Positions 22,274-32,716 of a stretch of 64,000 nucleotides of DNA are shown here, piece by piece. Position 1 is the stretch's first letter; each line of letters starts with the position of its first letter. A model generated the notes under the pieces. The model was given only the letters and a program-made list of their open reading frames with translations, ran no database searches and had not been told where the DNA came from. This DNA comes from Branchipolynoe longqiensis (taxonomy: Eukaryota > Annelida > Polychaeta > Phyllodocida > Polynoidae): the NCBI GenBank assembly GCA_030323885.1, contig JASIRB010000185.1:1-64000 (forward strand), read 5' to 3'. The position numbers were made by a program, and so were the translations under genes.

Positions 22274-22433
22274 AAGGTGTATATGTAGGTTCAAATCTAG
22301 GTAAATGTTTTGCTTTCGAAAAGTTTATGCTTTTATCGGACTATGCAGCTTTAACGGGAAGTTGCCCACTTTGCGCATGCGCCGACTCGCCCAACAGCCA
22401 GGTAGTGACAGATGGCGCCATTTTCCCGCCAAG

Positions 22434-22755
22434 CTGTTTGTTGGTGTTTTACGTCCTAGCAACTTCTGAGGTCATATCAGAATAGGTACCAACCTGTGAC
22501 AGTGTGAACTCGCTGTCACTTTATAGTGCTGTCCCACTGGCAGACCAGGCCGTTGCCATCACACCCCGATATCCTACTCAGTTATCCTGTTATCCTGATA
22601 TTGCGCAAATCATTCTTTGGTCCGCTAATCCACTAGTACTAATGCAGAGCGCCAGGTTAGGTTGTGACAAACATCAGTTTTGTAACTTATTGGTTTGACT
22701 CGGTCGGGGTTCGAACCCACGACTTCCCATACGGAAAGCCTGTCAAAGCTCTTAT
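22434..22755 (-). mobile_element. S1 SINE, diverged head
   Basis: Body clear (TTTTACGTCCTAGCAACTTC to TTGACTCGGTCGGGGTTCG); the head end is degenerate and merges with the M2 start. Confidence 0.78.
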
Positions 22756-22759
22756 CGAT

Positions 22760-23150
22760 TTAGATAAAGGATTCACCCTGTACTCGCAGTACACGGGTGA
22801 ACGACAACGTAGTCTAAATACGGACGAAAATAGCTTTAGTATGGAACAGGAAGTAGAATGCCTGCCTCCAGTATCAAATGGGTACTTATATCGGCACAGA
22901 GTTGGTGAAATGGGAGAGAATGCTAAAAGACAAGATGGCGGCCATAGATGGCGGCCTATTAAACTATATGTTTTATTATATTTTTCAACTCAAAGGTAGC
23001 GGGGAAATGTTAACACATATATAAAGAATAAACATTGCTTTTTAGATTGTGGATTTAGGCTCTCATTTCATTTCCCTATTTTTCGACAGCTTTTATATAG
23101 GGGTGGTATTCACCAGTGTACTGCGAGTACAGGGTGAATCTGTTATCTAA
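22760..23150. mobile_element. M2 MITE, copy 2
   Basis: Terminal inverted repeats of about 38 bp: TTAGATAAAGGATTCACCC to GGGTGAATCTGTTATCTAA, each with an internal GTACTCGCAGTAC palindrome. Better preserved than copy 1. Confidence 0.86.
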
Positions 23151-23257
23151 TACCGATTCGACCACCGCATCCGGTCTTCATCAAAGCGAACCCGTTGCAA
23201 CGGAAGTTCTGATTATGGCGGCATTGGGTCGAAACTGAAAATTGCAATAGAGTTTGT

Positions 23258-23555
23258 TTCTTTGTTGGGGTTTTACGTCATAGTAACATCTAAGATCACA
23301 CCAGGACTGGTGCACACTTGAGACAGTCCACACTCCTGTCATTCTGCTGGGATTACCATGGTACCAGCACTATGAGCCAATATCCCACTCAGCCACATTA
23401 TCCTGATGCTGAGCAAATCAGTCGTACCCCCTTATCCTAGTAATGCCTAGCACCAGATGAAGTAGTGATAAGTTTTGGTTTCACTCGGTCGGGGTTAGAA
23501 CCTACGATTTTCCCAAACAGGAAGTTCTCTACCCAATAGGACATTTCGCCCCATT
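23258..23555 (-). mobile_element. S1 SINE, diverged
   Basis: GGGTTTTACGTCATAGTAACATC-type tail to ATTTCGCCCC head; many substitutions, so an old copy. Confidence 0.78.
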
Positions 23556-23835
23556 TCTGGAAGAATGCACAGATTATAGAATTATGCATGACATGCATCC
23601 CAAAATTAAATTGTCATATTTTCATTATAAATATCTCAAAATTTAGGCATGCATAATGAATGTTACTTCAAACTAAAACGAGGTAGAATATAAATGATAA
23701 ACCAAATATATTTGTCCATAGAAATATGGAGAAAAAAACCCCAAAAAAACCTCACAGCAGCGGGCTATGGAACTTAATGAATAAATCCGCGCTCTGTGCT
23801 CTGCAATCTGATAGACACTTGCTTCAATCCAGTCC

Positions 23836-24172
23836 TGCCTAGCGCGGTGGCCTAATCGGTAGAGCGTGGGCCTCGCGTCTGGAAGGTCGGGAGTTCGGTT
23901 CCCGGTCGAGTCAAACCATTGACTTTAAAATTGGTACTTGTCACTTCCTAGCCTGGCTCTCGGCATTAATAGGATAGGGTAAGGACTGGTTAGCTCAGTG
24001 TCAGGATAATGTGACTGAGTGGGGCGTCGGGTCATGGTGCTGGCAGCCTGATTTCCCAGTGGGGCAGCACTATAAAATGGCCATGAGTGCGCACTGTCAC
24101 AAGTTGGTACCCATCCTGATATGACCTTAGATGTTGCTAGGATGTAAAACAACAACAAAAAAACAAACAATC
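23836..24172 (+). mobile_element. S1 SINE, a-type head
   Basis: Near-consensus copy with GCGCGGTGGCCTAATCGG head, GGTTCCCGGTCGAGTC B-box-like block and CAACAACAAAAAAACAAAC tail. Confidence 0.9.
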
Positions 24173-24451
24173 AATCCAGTCAATACCAACTTCAGACAAC
24201 TACATCTCTCGTGCTTACCCATATATCGAGCAATAACATGTTAATATTTGAATATCGTTTTGGAAAAAGATACATTGTGGTTTGGAAGCAAGTGTTCCTA
24301 TCACGACATAGCGGACACAAATCATGCACGTCGGAGTACGTTGGCGCGATGCGTCGTAATGTGACAGCCCCTTAGCGCAGGCTTCCGTGTGGAAGGTCCA
24401 GCAGAGTCAAACCAATGACGTAAAACAGCAACACATTACAAACTCAACTAG

Positions 24452-24495
<44 letters not shown>
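24452..24495 (+). repeat. TA microsatellite
   Basis: Uninterrupted TA dinucleotides. Confidence 0.9.
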
Positions 24496-24498
<3 letters not shown>

Positions 24499-24778
24499 TC
24501 AGCCTCACGAAAATGGGCCAATTGGTGGTTTATTTAAGATGTCGGCGTCGCAATTCTTAAAGTGCAGTGCATTTCTTTGTTTTATATTAAATTATCCTAG
24601 AAGCAAATAAGGTTGTTGTATTTTCTCTAACTTTACATTCAGGATAAATTTAAGGACTTTCCAACACCTCTGTCAATGCTAAACTATAAGTATGACGATC
24701 GACGCCGACATCCAATGATCGACGCCGACAACTTCCTCCAATTGGCTCGTTTCGTGATCCTGACCCATATATATATAT

Positions 24779-24825
24779 GAAGAGTTCAGGCGCAAAACAA
24801 CGTAAAGTAACCTACCACCTCCACA

Positions 24826-24887
<62 letters not shown>

Positions 24888-24934
24888 GAAGAGTTCTGGC
24901 GCAAAACCACATAAAGTAACCGACCACCTCCACA

Positions 24935-24988
<54 letters not shown>

Positions 24989-25032
24989 GAGTTCTGGTGC
25001 AAAACCACGTAAAGTAACCGACCACCTCCACA

Positions 25033-25086
<54 letters not shown>

Positions 25087-25130
25087 GAGTTCTGGTGCAA
25101 AACCACATAAAGTAACCGACCACCTCCACA

Positions 25131-25178
<48 letters not shown>

Positions 25179-25222
25179 GAGTTCTGGTGCAAAACCACGT
25201 AAAGTAACCGACCACCTCCACA

Positions 25223-25266
<44 letters not shown>

Positions 25267-25310
25267 GAGTTCTGGTGCAAAACCACGTAAAGTAACCTAC
25301 CACCTCCACA

Positions 25311-25363
<53 letters not shown>

Positions 25364-25412
25364 ATGAAGAGTTCTGGTGCAAAACCACGTAAAGTAACCG
25401 ACCACCTCCACA
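24779..25412 (+). repeat. Compound minisatellite: 7 conserved 55-bp spacers each followed by (TG)n(TA)n
   Basis: GAAGAGTTCTGGTGCAAAACC starts at 24779, 24888, 24986, 25084, 25176, 25264 and 25366. The unit continues ACGTAAAGTAACCGACC and ACCTCCACATGTGTGTG and then a TA run of varying length. Open frames up to 201 residues on the minus strand (24679-25489) are Tyr/Ile runs with a repeated spacer and are not genes. Confidence 0.93.
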
Positions 25413-25697
25413 GATAGACTGACCCTCCCCTCCAAGAAGCTTTTCAAGCCAAGGTACAACAGCTCACTCAGTGGTGCCTTCTTTTTCACAGCGAGTGATA
25501 AACATGTGGAATGAGCTACCGGAAGAAGTGGTGGAAGCAGCTACCATAAATCAATTCAAGAATGCGCTGGACAGGGCTTGGGCCAGAGAAACATTCCTGT
25601 ATGATTTTGAGGCTGCATACCACTAGAGCTGAGAGCTACGAGCTTTGTATAGGCTACCACAAGCCTGCATCAAAGAAGAGGATAATAATAATAATAA
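25413..25697 (+). pseudogene. LINE 3' end with (TAA)n tail
   Basis: In one frame from about 25480 the sequence encodes [20 protein letters not shown] and then NQFKNALDRAW, followed by a stop soon after FEAAYH. This is the typical C-terminal segment of CR1/L2/jockey-type LINE pol proteins, with the W-N-x-L-P motif and the closing FKxxLD helix. A short 3' untranslated part and an (ATA/TAA)n tail at 25681-25697 fit a 5'-truncated LINE. It carries no RT domain and is dead. The same motif recurs at 28215-28400 in a diverged copy. Confidence 0.78.
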
Positions 25698-25848
25698 TAT
25701 TCATCGCTTTATTTGGATCCCAAACGATCACCCATACAATACCATTGTAATGATTTTTTTTAAACTCCCTAAACCGACCACCTGCCTAAATGGACCATTT
25801 AAAGTCGGTCACATGGTCGGTCGATTTAGAGAGGTTTCACTGTCATAT
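25698..25848 (-). mobile_element. pogo/Tigger-like MITE
   Basis: Right end TTTAGAGAGGTTTCACTGTCA is the inverted form of the 10546 terminus; the interior shares ATCGCTTTATTTGG and AATACCATTGTAA with that copy. The left terminus is not clear. Confidence 0.65.
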
Positions 25849-25873
25849 ATACACATATATATATATATTTATA

Positions 25874-25975
25874 TCCTAGCAACGTCTGAGGTCATATCAG
25901 AATAGGTACCAACTTGTGACAGTGTGAACTCACGGTCACTTTATAGTGCTGTCCCACTGGCAGACCAGGCCAGTA
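25874..25975 (-). mobile_element. S1 SINE fragment
   Basis: Only the tail-side third of the body is present (CCTAGCAACGTCTGAGGTC to CAGACCAGGCCA). Confidence 0.8.
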
Positions 25976-26038
25976 ACACCTGCTTGCCCATTGCTGGTTA
26001 AGCGGGTGAGGAATGCAACGCATCGCTCTCCACCAATC

Positions 26039-26330
26039 ACCAGACGGGATGGCCGAATTGGTAAGAGTGCCCGCTGGCTTCCCATATGGGAGATGGTGGG
26101 TTTGTACCCCGGCTGAGTCAAACCAATGACTTACTAAATGTATACTTTTCATTACTTAGACTGGCACTTGGCATCAATAGGATAGGACAAGGACTGATTT
26201 CCCACAGTATCAGGATAATGTGACTGAGTGGGTTATCAGATTATGGTGCTTGTGGCCAGGTCTCCCAGTGTGGCGGCACTATAAAGTCACCGTGAGTGCA
26301 CATGGGCACAAATCAGTGAATTTTGATAGA
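26039..26330 (+). mobile_element. S1 SINE, b-type head
   Basis: GACGGGATGGCCGAATTGG head and diverged body; the 3' tail is lost. Confidence 0.82.
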
Positions 26331-26404
26331 ATATGAACTACTAATAAACAAATAATTATCAACCAAGAAACCATGCCTATAATGAAGATGGACTAGCCAC
26401 ATCG

Positions 26405-26655
26405 AGATAGCTCTAAACACACAAGATGGTTACCATACTGGTTATAGCGTCCGCTTCCCGTGTAGGATTCTGTGAGTTCGATCCGCAGCCAAAGACAAGC
26501 CAAAGACCTTCAAAATTGTCACTTGTCGCTATATTGCTTTGGGCTTGGCAATTCAGGATTATGTCACTGAGCGGGATATCATGGTGCTGGTGGCATGGTG
26601 CCTCCATCGGACAATGCTATAAAGCTACCATGTGTGTACACCATCACACACCAAG
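26405..26655 (+). mobile_element. S1-like SINE, diverged, first half of an inverted pair
   Basis: Head TTACCATACTGGTTATAGC with GAGTTCGATCC, short body with TATGTCACTGAGCGGGATATC and TGCTATAAAGCTACCATG. Confidence 0.7.
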
Positions 26656-26940
26656 TCGGGTATCAACTTATGAAGATGTCCACTGGTGGCGACTTTATAG
26701 TGCTGCCCCATTGGGATACCATGCCACTGGCACCATGGCCCAATATCCCACTCAGTCGTGTTATCCTCATACTGAGCCAAGCAGTCCTTGCCCTACCCCA
26801 GTAATGTTGAGCACCATGCAAGGTTATGAGTGGCAAGTGCCAATTTTGCCCATTTTGAAGTCAAAGGATTAATCTTACGACCTCTCGTGCAGAAAGCATA
26901 TGCTCTACCCAGTCGGTCAGCACGTCTAGTTGCACCTGTA
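26656..26940 (-). mobile_element. S1-like SINE, second half of an inverted pair
   Basis: Reads GGGTATCAACTTATGAAG, CCCAATATCCCACTCAGTC and a diverged head GCTCTACCCAGTCGGTCAG; it meets the previous copy tail to tail. Confidence 0.72.
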
Positions 26941-27234
26941 CGAGACGTTGTGGGGGTGGGTGGGAGGCGGTCGTGGGGGGGGGGGGGACCAATCCGTCAC
27001 GGTTGAGCTGATTTCCCGGGGGCAGGAGGAGGGGGGTTGCAGATCAGCAGCCTACAGTTAGTAAGCGGTTCCCGCCCACCCCGCGCCCCCCCCCCCCGCC
27101 CCCCCCCCCCCCGCCCCCCCCCCCCCCCCCCCAGTCCCCTCCCCAAATCACATGCCCTTCCCGCACCCCTTCACCTCATCCTCACCCCTCCTGAACCAGG
27201 TCCACTTGAGGGTGGAGAGAGGGCTTGGGGGAAG
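26941..27234. repeat. G-run and poly-C tracts
   Basis: G-rich near 26950-26990, long C-runs at about 27085-27132. The 88-residue Pro-rich frame here is an artefact. Confidence 0.8.
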
Positions 27235-27567
27235 GTGTTTGTTTGTTGTAGTTTTACATCCCGGCAACATCTAAGGTCATATCAGGATAGGTACCAACTA
27301 TAGACAGTGCACACTCATAGCAACTTTATAGTGCTTCCCCACAGTGAGACCAGGCCACTGGTAGCACGGCCCGATTAACCACTCAGTCACATTACCCTGA
27401 CACTGAGCCAACCAGTCCTTGCCCTATCCCAGTAATGTCGATCGCCAGGCTAGGTAGCAACAAGTATAAATTTTGTAAGTCATTAGTTTGACTCGACCGG
27501 GAACCAAACTCCCAACCTTCCACCCGGGAAGCTTATGCTCTGCCGATTCGGCCGCCGCATCCGGTTG
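27235..27567 (-). mobile_element. S1 SINE, a-type head
   Basis: TTTGTTGTAGTTTTACATCC tail side to GATTCGGCCGCCGCATCCGG head side; complete. Confidence 0.87.
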
Positions 27568-27589
27568 TGGGGAGGCGTTCTCACCCCAA

Positions 27590-27645
27590 CTCCCACCCTC
27601 CACCACCCACCACCCACCACCCACCACCACCATTCACCACCCCCT
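27590..27645 (+). repeat. CCACCACCCA-type tract
   Basis: CACCCACCACCCACCACC words in tandem. Confidence 0.8.
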
Positions 27646-27764
27646 GTGTACCTCACACCCGCTGACCGCGGGGACCTCGTCAGTCTGCCCCCGACCAACA
27701 TGGCTACAGCGCCTGCGCGTTTCACCCCTCTCACCACCAGCCGGGTGCCAGCGGTAAGTGGCCG

Positions 27765-28135
27765 AGCTGTCAAGCTGTCAAGCTGTCAAGCTGTCAAGCT
27801 GTCAAGCTGTCAAGCTGTCAAGCCGTCAAGCCGTCAAGCTGTCTAGCCATCAAGCTGTCTAGCCATCAAGCTGTCTAGCCATCAAGCTGTCAAGCTGTCT
27901 AGCTGCCAATCTGTTTAGCAGTCATGCTGTCAAGCCATCAAGCATCAAGCTGTCAAGCTGTCTAGCCATTAAACTGTCAAGCTGTCCAGTCGTCAAGCTG
28001 TCAAGCCGTCCAGCTGTCAAGCTGTCTAGCCATCAAGCTGTCAAGCTGTCTAGCCATCCAGCCATCAAGCTGTCTAGCTGTCAAGCTGTCTAGCCATCAA
28101 GCTGTTAAGCCGTCAGGCTGTCAAGCTGTCTAGCT
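27765..28135 (+). repeat. 9-bp minisatellite AAGCTGTCA with TAGCCATCA variants
   Basis: At the left the unit GTCAAGCTGTCAAGCTGTC is exact; further right CTAGCCATC, AAGCCGTC and CTAGCTG variants alternate with it. The frame reading SSCQAVKLSS-type runs is not a gene. Confidence 0.92.
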
Positions 28136-28214
28136 GCTGACTGCCGAACTACCGTGACTAAGTTATAAGAGAAGCAGTTATATAATAACTGAGTTTCACA
28201 ATATCCAACTCAGT

Positions 28215-28460
28215 CACATAAGATCTTCAAGGAGAGGCCCAGGCTTGAGGTCAGGAAACACTCATTTTTCTTTTTAGTGACAGATCCATGGAACAGTCTT
28301 CCAGACCAAGTGGTTGAAGCACCAACGGTAGAAGCATTTGAGAGAAGGCTGGATCGACATTGGAGAGGACACCCACAATTATATGACTTCAAGGCTACAT
28401 CCATCTTCATATATGTATATATGTATGCAAAGGTTTTTTTTTTTTTACCATAATGAGCTG
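28215..28460 (+). pseudogene. LINE 3' end, second diverged copy
   Basis: The plus strand encodes RPRLEVRKHSFFF, then TDPWNSLPDQVVEAPTVEAF and ERRLDRHW. This is the same C-terminal LINE pattern (W-N-x-L-P, then FxxRLD) as at 25480-25630. About 60 residues are preserved without a stop before the frame is lost near 28400; an AT-rich and poly-T stretch follows. It is 5'-truncated with no RT motif. The two copies belong to the same broad type but are too diverged to be one insertion. Confidence 0.75.
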
Positions 28461-28637
28461 GCATTAGAGACCCAATAGGGCCGAGATCAGCCAGAAGAGG
28501 ATCTGTACGTGAATCTGTAAGCTAGTTAACACCTGCGGCTGCCCGGGGGACTGTTGATCCACAGGCAGGATGGGGACTGCAGCGTCCAAGTATTCCGCAC
28601 ACAAACGGTAAGAGCCGAGCGGCGGCGCTGAGCATGA

Positions 28638-28705
28638 CTGTTTGTTTGTTTGTGTTTTGTGTCCTAGAAGCACCTAAGGTCATATCAGAATGGGTACCGA
28701 CTGCG
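28638..28705 (-). mobile_element. S1 SINE tail fragment
   Basis: TGTGTCCTAGAAGCACC and AAGGTCATATCAGAATGGG only. Confidence 0.75.
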
Positions 28706-28905
28706 TGTGTTTGGTGGTGTTTTTTTTAATGAATTCATTTACGCTGCTCATAACGGATAAGTGTGTTAACACTTGTTTTCACCGCTGGGCAGCACTAATC
28801 CAATTTGATTTAACTCTTTTAATTTTGTTTAAAGCTGCATGGTCCGATGAAAATATCAAATTTTCAAAACCAAAACAATTATCTCAATTTGATTCTACAT
28901 ATCTA

Positions 28906-31660
28906 AGGCCCTGTCACACTACGACGTTTCCCCCGGCGCGCCGGGAACGCGCAAAATATTTGCAACCCGTCGAGAAACGAGATGGCCCTGTCACATTACA
29001 ACGTTTCGGCCCAACGAGGCTCGACGGGTGCCGACGTGTTTGTTTTTTTGTCGAAACGTCGGTACATGTCCGGTATGTTTCCGGTGCGTTTCCGGCGCGT
29101 TTCCGGCACGTCGGTACATAGCAACGTGTGAATCTACACGTCGCGGCCGTCGGCGCGCATCGGGTCGCGCTGATTGTTTTGTGCTTGCACAAAACTTTCG
29201 GCGCGGACCGACGCGCGCAACCGTGTTGGAGGGACATTATGGACATGCTACCAACGCGTTGCCAACACGTCGAACCCGTTGGGGGGCCGCCGGCGGAGTC
29301 GGTTAACGTTGGCATTCGGGTAGGGCCAGCACAGCGCCAAGACCCGCCGCCAACGCGTCCAGGCGCGCCGGCAACACGTCCAACGGGCTGAGAAACGCTG
29401 GCGGAGCGCCGACAACGCGCCGATAACACGCTGATGGCATGCTGGGAACCCGCTGGCGGGACGTTGACGCGCGTCGACAAACGCGGGAGTAAACCAGGTC
29501 AAGCGGACTTTTTTTTTTTTTTTTTTACCGCCGCACGTCGACACACGTTCGCAGCGCGTTACTAACATGCTACTCACGCGCTGCGGTTTCGTCAAACTTT
29601 CTCCCAAGACGCCAAAAACTTGGACGTGTCCAGCGTGCTAGCAAATATTGTCCACGTTGCCGGCACGCCGCACAACACGTTCCAATGTGACAGGGGTATA
29701 AAACTTTTCGGCGTGTTGGGGGGTTGTTGGACGGGCGGCAGCGTGTTGGTAGCGTGATCATAGCGTGTTATTAGCGCGCCGTCAACGGGTATCGACGTAT
29801 CGACGTGTGTGTGTCTGTGTCTGTGTGTGTGTCTGTGTGTGTATCTCTGTGTATGTGTGTGTCTCTGTGTCTGTGTGTGTGTCTCTGTGTGTGTCTCTGT
29901 GTCTCTGTGTGTCTCTGTGTGTGTCTCTGTGTGTGCTTGTGTGTCTCTGTGTGTGTCTCTGTGTCTTTTTGTGTGTGTCTCTGTGACTGTGTCTGTGTGT
30001 GTGTGTCTCTGTGTCTGTGTGTGTGTCTCTGTGTCTCTATATGTGTGTCTCTGTGTCTGTATGTGTGTCTCTATGTCTATGTGTGTGTATCTGTGTGTGT
30101 CTGTGTGTGTGTCTCTGTGTCTCAGTGTGTGTATCTGTGTCTCTATGTGTGTCTCTGTCTGTGTGTCTCTGTGTTTGTGTGTGTCTCTGTGTCTGTGTGT
30201 GTGTCTCTGTGTGTGTATTTGTGTCTGTGTGTGCCTCTGTGTCTCTGCGTGTGTCTCTTTGTCTCTGTGTGTGTCTGTGCATGTCTGTGTGTGTGTCTCT
30301 GTATGTGTCTGTGTGTCTGTGTGTCTGTGTCTCTGTGTGTGTCTGTGTGTGTCTGTGTGTGTGTCTCTGTGTCTCTGTGTCTCTATGTGTGTGTCTCTGT
30401 GTGTGTCTGTGTGTGTCTCTGTGTCTATGTGTGTGTCTCTGTGTCTTTGTGTCTCTGTCTCTGTGTGTGTCTGTGTGTGTGTCTCTGTGTCTGTGTGTGT
30501 GTCTCTGTGTCTATGCGTCTGTGTGTGTCTGTGTGTGTGTCTGTGTGTGTGTCTCTATGTGTGTCTGTGTGTGTCTCTGTGTCTGTGTGTGTCTCTGTGT
30601 CTGTGTGTGTGTCTGTGTGTGTGTCTCTTTGTCTCTGTGTGTGTCTCTGTGTGTGTCTCTCTGTGTGTCTGTGTGTCTCTATGTGGGAGAGAGGGGGGAG
30701 AGAGAGAGGGAGGGAGAGAGGAGGGAGGGAGGGAGAGTGTCTGTGTGTGTCTCTCTCAGAGACACACTCAGAGACACAGACACACACATAGAGACACACA
30801 CAGAGACACAGAGTCACACACAGAGACACACACACAGACACACACAGACACACACACAGAGAGACACACACAGACACACATACACACACACAGACAAAGA
30901 GACACACAGAGGCACAGAGACACACACACAGACAGACACACAGACACACAGAGACACAGAGACACACACAGAAACACAGAGACACACGCAGTGACACACA
31001 CATAGACACACACACAGACACACACACAGACACAGAGACACACACACACTGAGACAGAGACAGAAACACAGAGACACACAGAGAAACACAGAGACACACA
31101 CACAGCGACACACAGAGACACACCCAGAGACACAGAGACACACACAGACACACACACAGACACAGAGACACACACAGAGACACACACACATAGACACAGA
31201 GACACACACATAGACACAGAGACACACACAGACACAGAGACACACACACAGACACAGAGACACACACACAGAGACACACACACAAAGACACAGAGACACA
31301 CAGAGACACATATACACACGCAAAGACACAGAGACACACACAGAGACACACAGACACACAGACACACACACACATAGACACACAGACACACACAGACACA
31401 TGACACAGACAGACACATACACACACAGACACACACACCACCACACACAGACACACACACCGACAGATACACAAACAAACACACACACAGACACACACAC
31501 AGACACACACACAGACAGCCCCCTCCAACCCGTCGGCGCGCGTCGTGTACCGACGCGCCGGTAACGCGCCGGTAACGTACCGGACGTGTACCGACGTTTT
31601 GACCAAAAAAGCAACACGTCGACGCGCGTTGGTGGGAAACGTCGTAGTGTGACAGGGCCT
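28906..31660. mobile_element. FB1 giant foldback element, 2.75 kb
   Basis: Ends AGGCCCTGTCACACTACG and its exact inverse CGTAGTGTGACAGGGCCT are flanked by TA. From outside in, GC-rich arms use the words CGCGCCGG, ACGCG and CGACG. They are followed on the left by about 0.9 kb of TGTGTCTC-type repeat (29803-30685) and on the right by about 0.76 kb of GAGACACACA (30757-31518). The repeats are complementary, so the strand can fold into a very long hairpin. A purine-rich GGGAGAGAGG tract marks the middle (30687-30738). No gene: the long open frames (up to 416 residues) are Cys/Val/Ser or Thr/His/Arg runs from the repeat. Confidence 0.85.
28984..29696. mobile_element. FB1 element nested in the left arm of the giant copy
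   Basis: A second pair of ends, GGCCCTGTCACATTACAACG and TTCCAATGTGACAGGGG, encloses 713 bp of ACGCG, CGTCGG and CAACGCG words. It contains the block CAAACTTTCTCCC and CCAAAAACTTGGACG (29590-29630), which is also in the two other FB1 elements. Confidence 0.75.
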
Positions 31661-32009
31661 TAGATACTGGTGCACTTATTAAACATTTGTAGCCACATAT
31701 AAGGGACTACTGAGGCAATTGAATAGAACCTGTTACTGCAGAAGCCTATGGGGTCAGAGTTTTGACAAGCCTGCCAAAATTAATTTTGCATGGTTCCACT
31801 TCAAATATCTCAAAGGTTAGCCACTTAAAATAAAAGTTACTTCAAGCTAAAGTAACATAGATAATAACGATCAACCTAATGTGTTTATCTCAGAAAATTT
31901 CAGAAACTCAAAACCATCGGACTGCGCAACTTTAAGTAACAATTGAGGTTTTCTTGCTTCTTGTTTATGGCGTGTAACTGTTTGTAGATTTCAAACAGTC
32001 CACAATCCA

Positions 32010-32349
32010 GCTTTCATTGACTTGGTCAGGGTTCGAACCCACGACCTCTCGCACGGGAAGCCAGCGAATAAACTGTTTTTTGTCTCATTTGATGGTCCCT
32101 ACGATGGCAGGGAACAATTGGTATGGATGTCCTTTAAAAGACAGGTACTCCCCTGCAACGACAGTCAGAGGCTGGTGGGGGTGGGGGTGGGGGTGGGGGC
32201 GGCGGGAGGGTATTCCGTGTGCGTGATACTGATAAGGGTGGTTTAAATTTTTTTTTTTTTTTACAACCTACGGTTGTCCAAAGCCAGACCTGTTAGTGAC
32301 AGATTATGAATGTGGTCCGAATCGGCTAAGACAAGGCCTTGCCTTATGA
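32010..32349. other. Spacer with a head-like fragment and GGTGGG tract
   Basis: 32020-32070 resembles an inverted tRNA-like head (GGGTTCGAACCCACGACC). GGTGGGGGTGGG words at 32172-32205 and a poly-T run at 32251-32263 follow. 31936-32010 is also present, inverted and diverged, at 38420-38500 (AAACAGTTACAAAACATAAAC). Confidence 0.5.
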
Positions 32350-32590
32350 GGAGTTTGTATGTTGGGGGTTTTACATCCTAGCAACATATGAGGTTATATC
32401 AGGATGAGTACTGACTAGTGACAATGCACACTGATCACAACTTTATAGTGTTGTCCCCTTGGAAGACTGGCTACCGGCACAATTGGTCGATATCACACTC
32501 AGTCACATTATCCTGATACTAAACCAAACAGTCCTTGCACTGCCCTATTAATGCTAAGTGCCAGGCTTGATAGTGACAAGTATACATTTA
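32350..32590 (-). mobile_element. S1 SINE, diverged, interrupted by another S1
   Basis: GGGGTTTTACATCCTAGC to GACAAGTATACATTTA; the head is replaced by the next copy. Confidence 0.8.
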
Positions 32591-32591
32591 G

Positions 32592-32716
32592 ATTGTTTGT
32601 TGTTGCTTTACGTCCTAACAACATCTAAGGTCATATCAGTATGTCAGTGGTTTGACTTGGCCGACATTTGAAGCCAGTCAGCACTCTTACCAATTCGGCC
32701 ATCTCGTCCGGCATGG
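32592..32716 (-). mobile_element. S1 SINE with internal deletion, b-type head
   Basis: Tail side TTGCTTTACGTCCTAAC joins directly to TCAGTGGTTTGACTTGG and a GGCCATCTCGTCCGGC head, so the middle of the body is missing. Confidence 0.78.

Larger units (their letters stand above)
20958..22354 (+). mobile_element. M1 TTAA-MITE, outer copy of a nested stack
   Basis: Left part 20958-21074, middle part 21787-21935 and right part 22276-22354 make one M1. It is interrupted first by an inverted M1 (21075-21786) and then by an S1 (about 21938-22273). Ends TTAAAGCTGCATGGTCTGATG and CGGACTATGCAGCTTTAA. Confidence 0.82.
28829..31935 (-). mobile_element. M1 TTAA-MITE split by the giant foldback element
   Basis: Left 28829-28905 (TTAAAGCTGCATGGTCC) and right 31661-31935 (TAGATACTGGTGCACTT to GGACTGCGCAACTTTAA) are the two parts of one M1. 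Confidence 0.87.

Noticed and set aside
24779..25412. CRISPR-like alternation of constant and variable parts
   Set aside because: The variable part is a TA run, not unique spacers.
24679..25489. Minus-strand frames of 166-201 residues with Tyr-Ile repeats
   Set aside because: Translation of TA microsatellites and one repeated spacer.
27037..27303. Proline-rich frame
   Set aside because: Poly-C tract joined to an S1 SINE.
28914..29480. 188-residue minus-strand frame rich in Arg/Ala/Ser
   Set aside because: It lies wholly in the GC-rich arm words of FB1. The opposite strand is equally open and no domain is seen.
29805..31675. Open frames of 246-416 residues on both strands
   Set aside because: They translate TGTGTCTC or GAGACACA simple repeats (Cys/Val/Ser or Thr/His/Arg runs) inside a foldback element and are open only because the repeat lacks stops.
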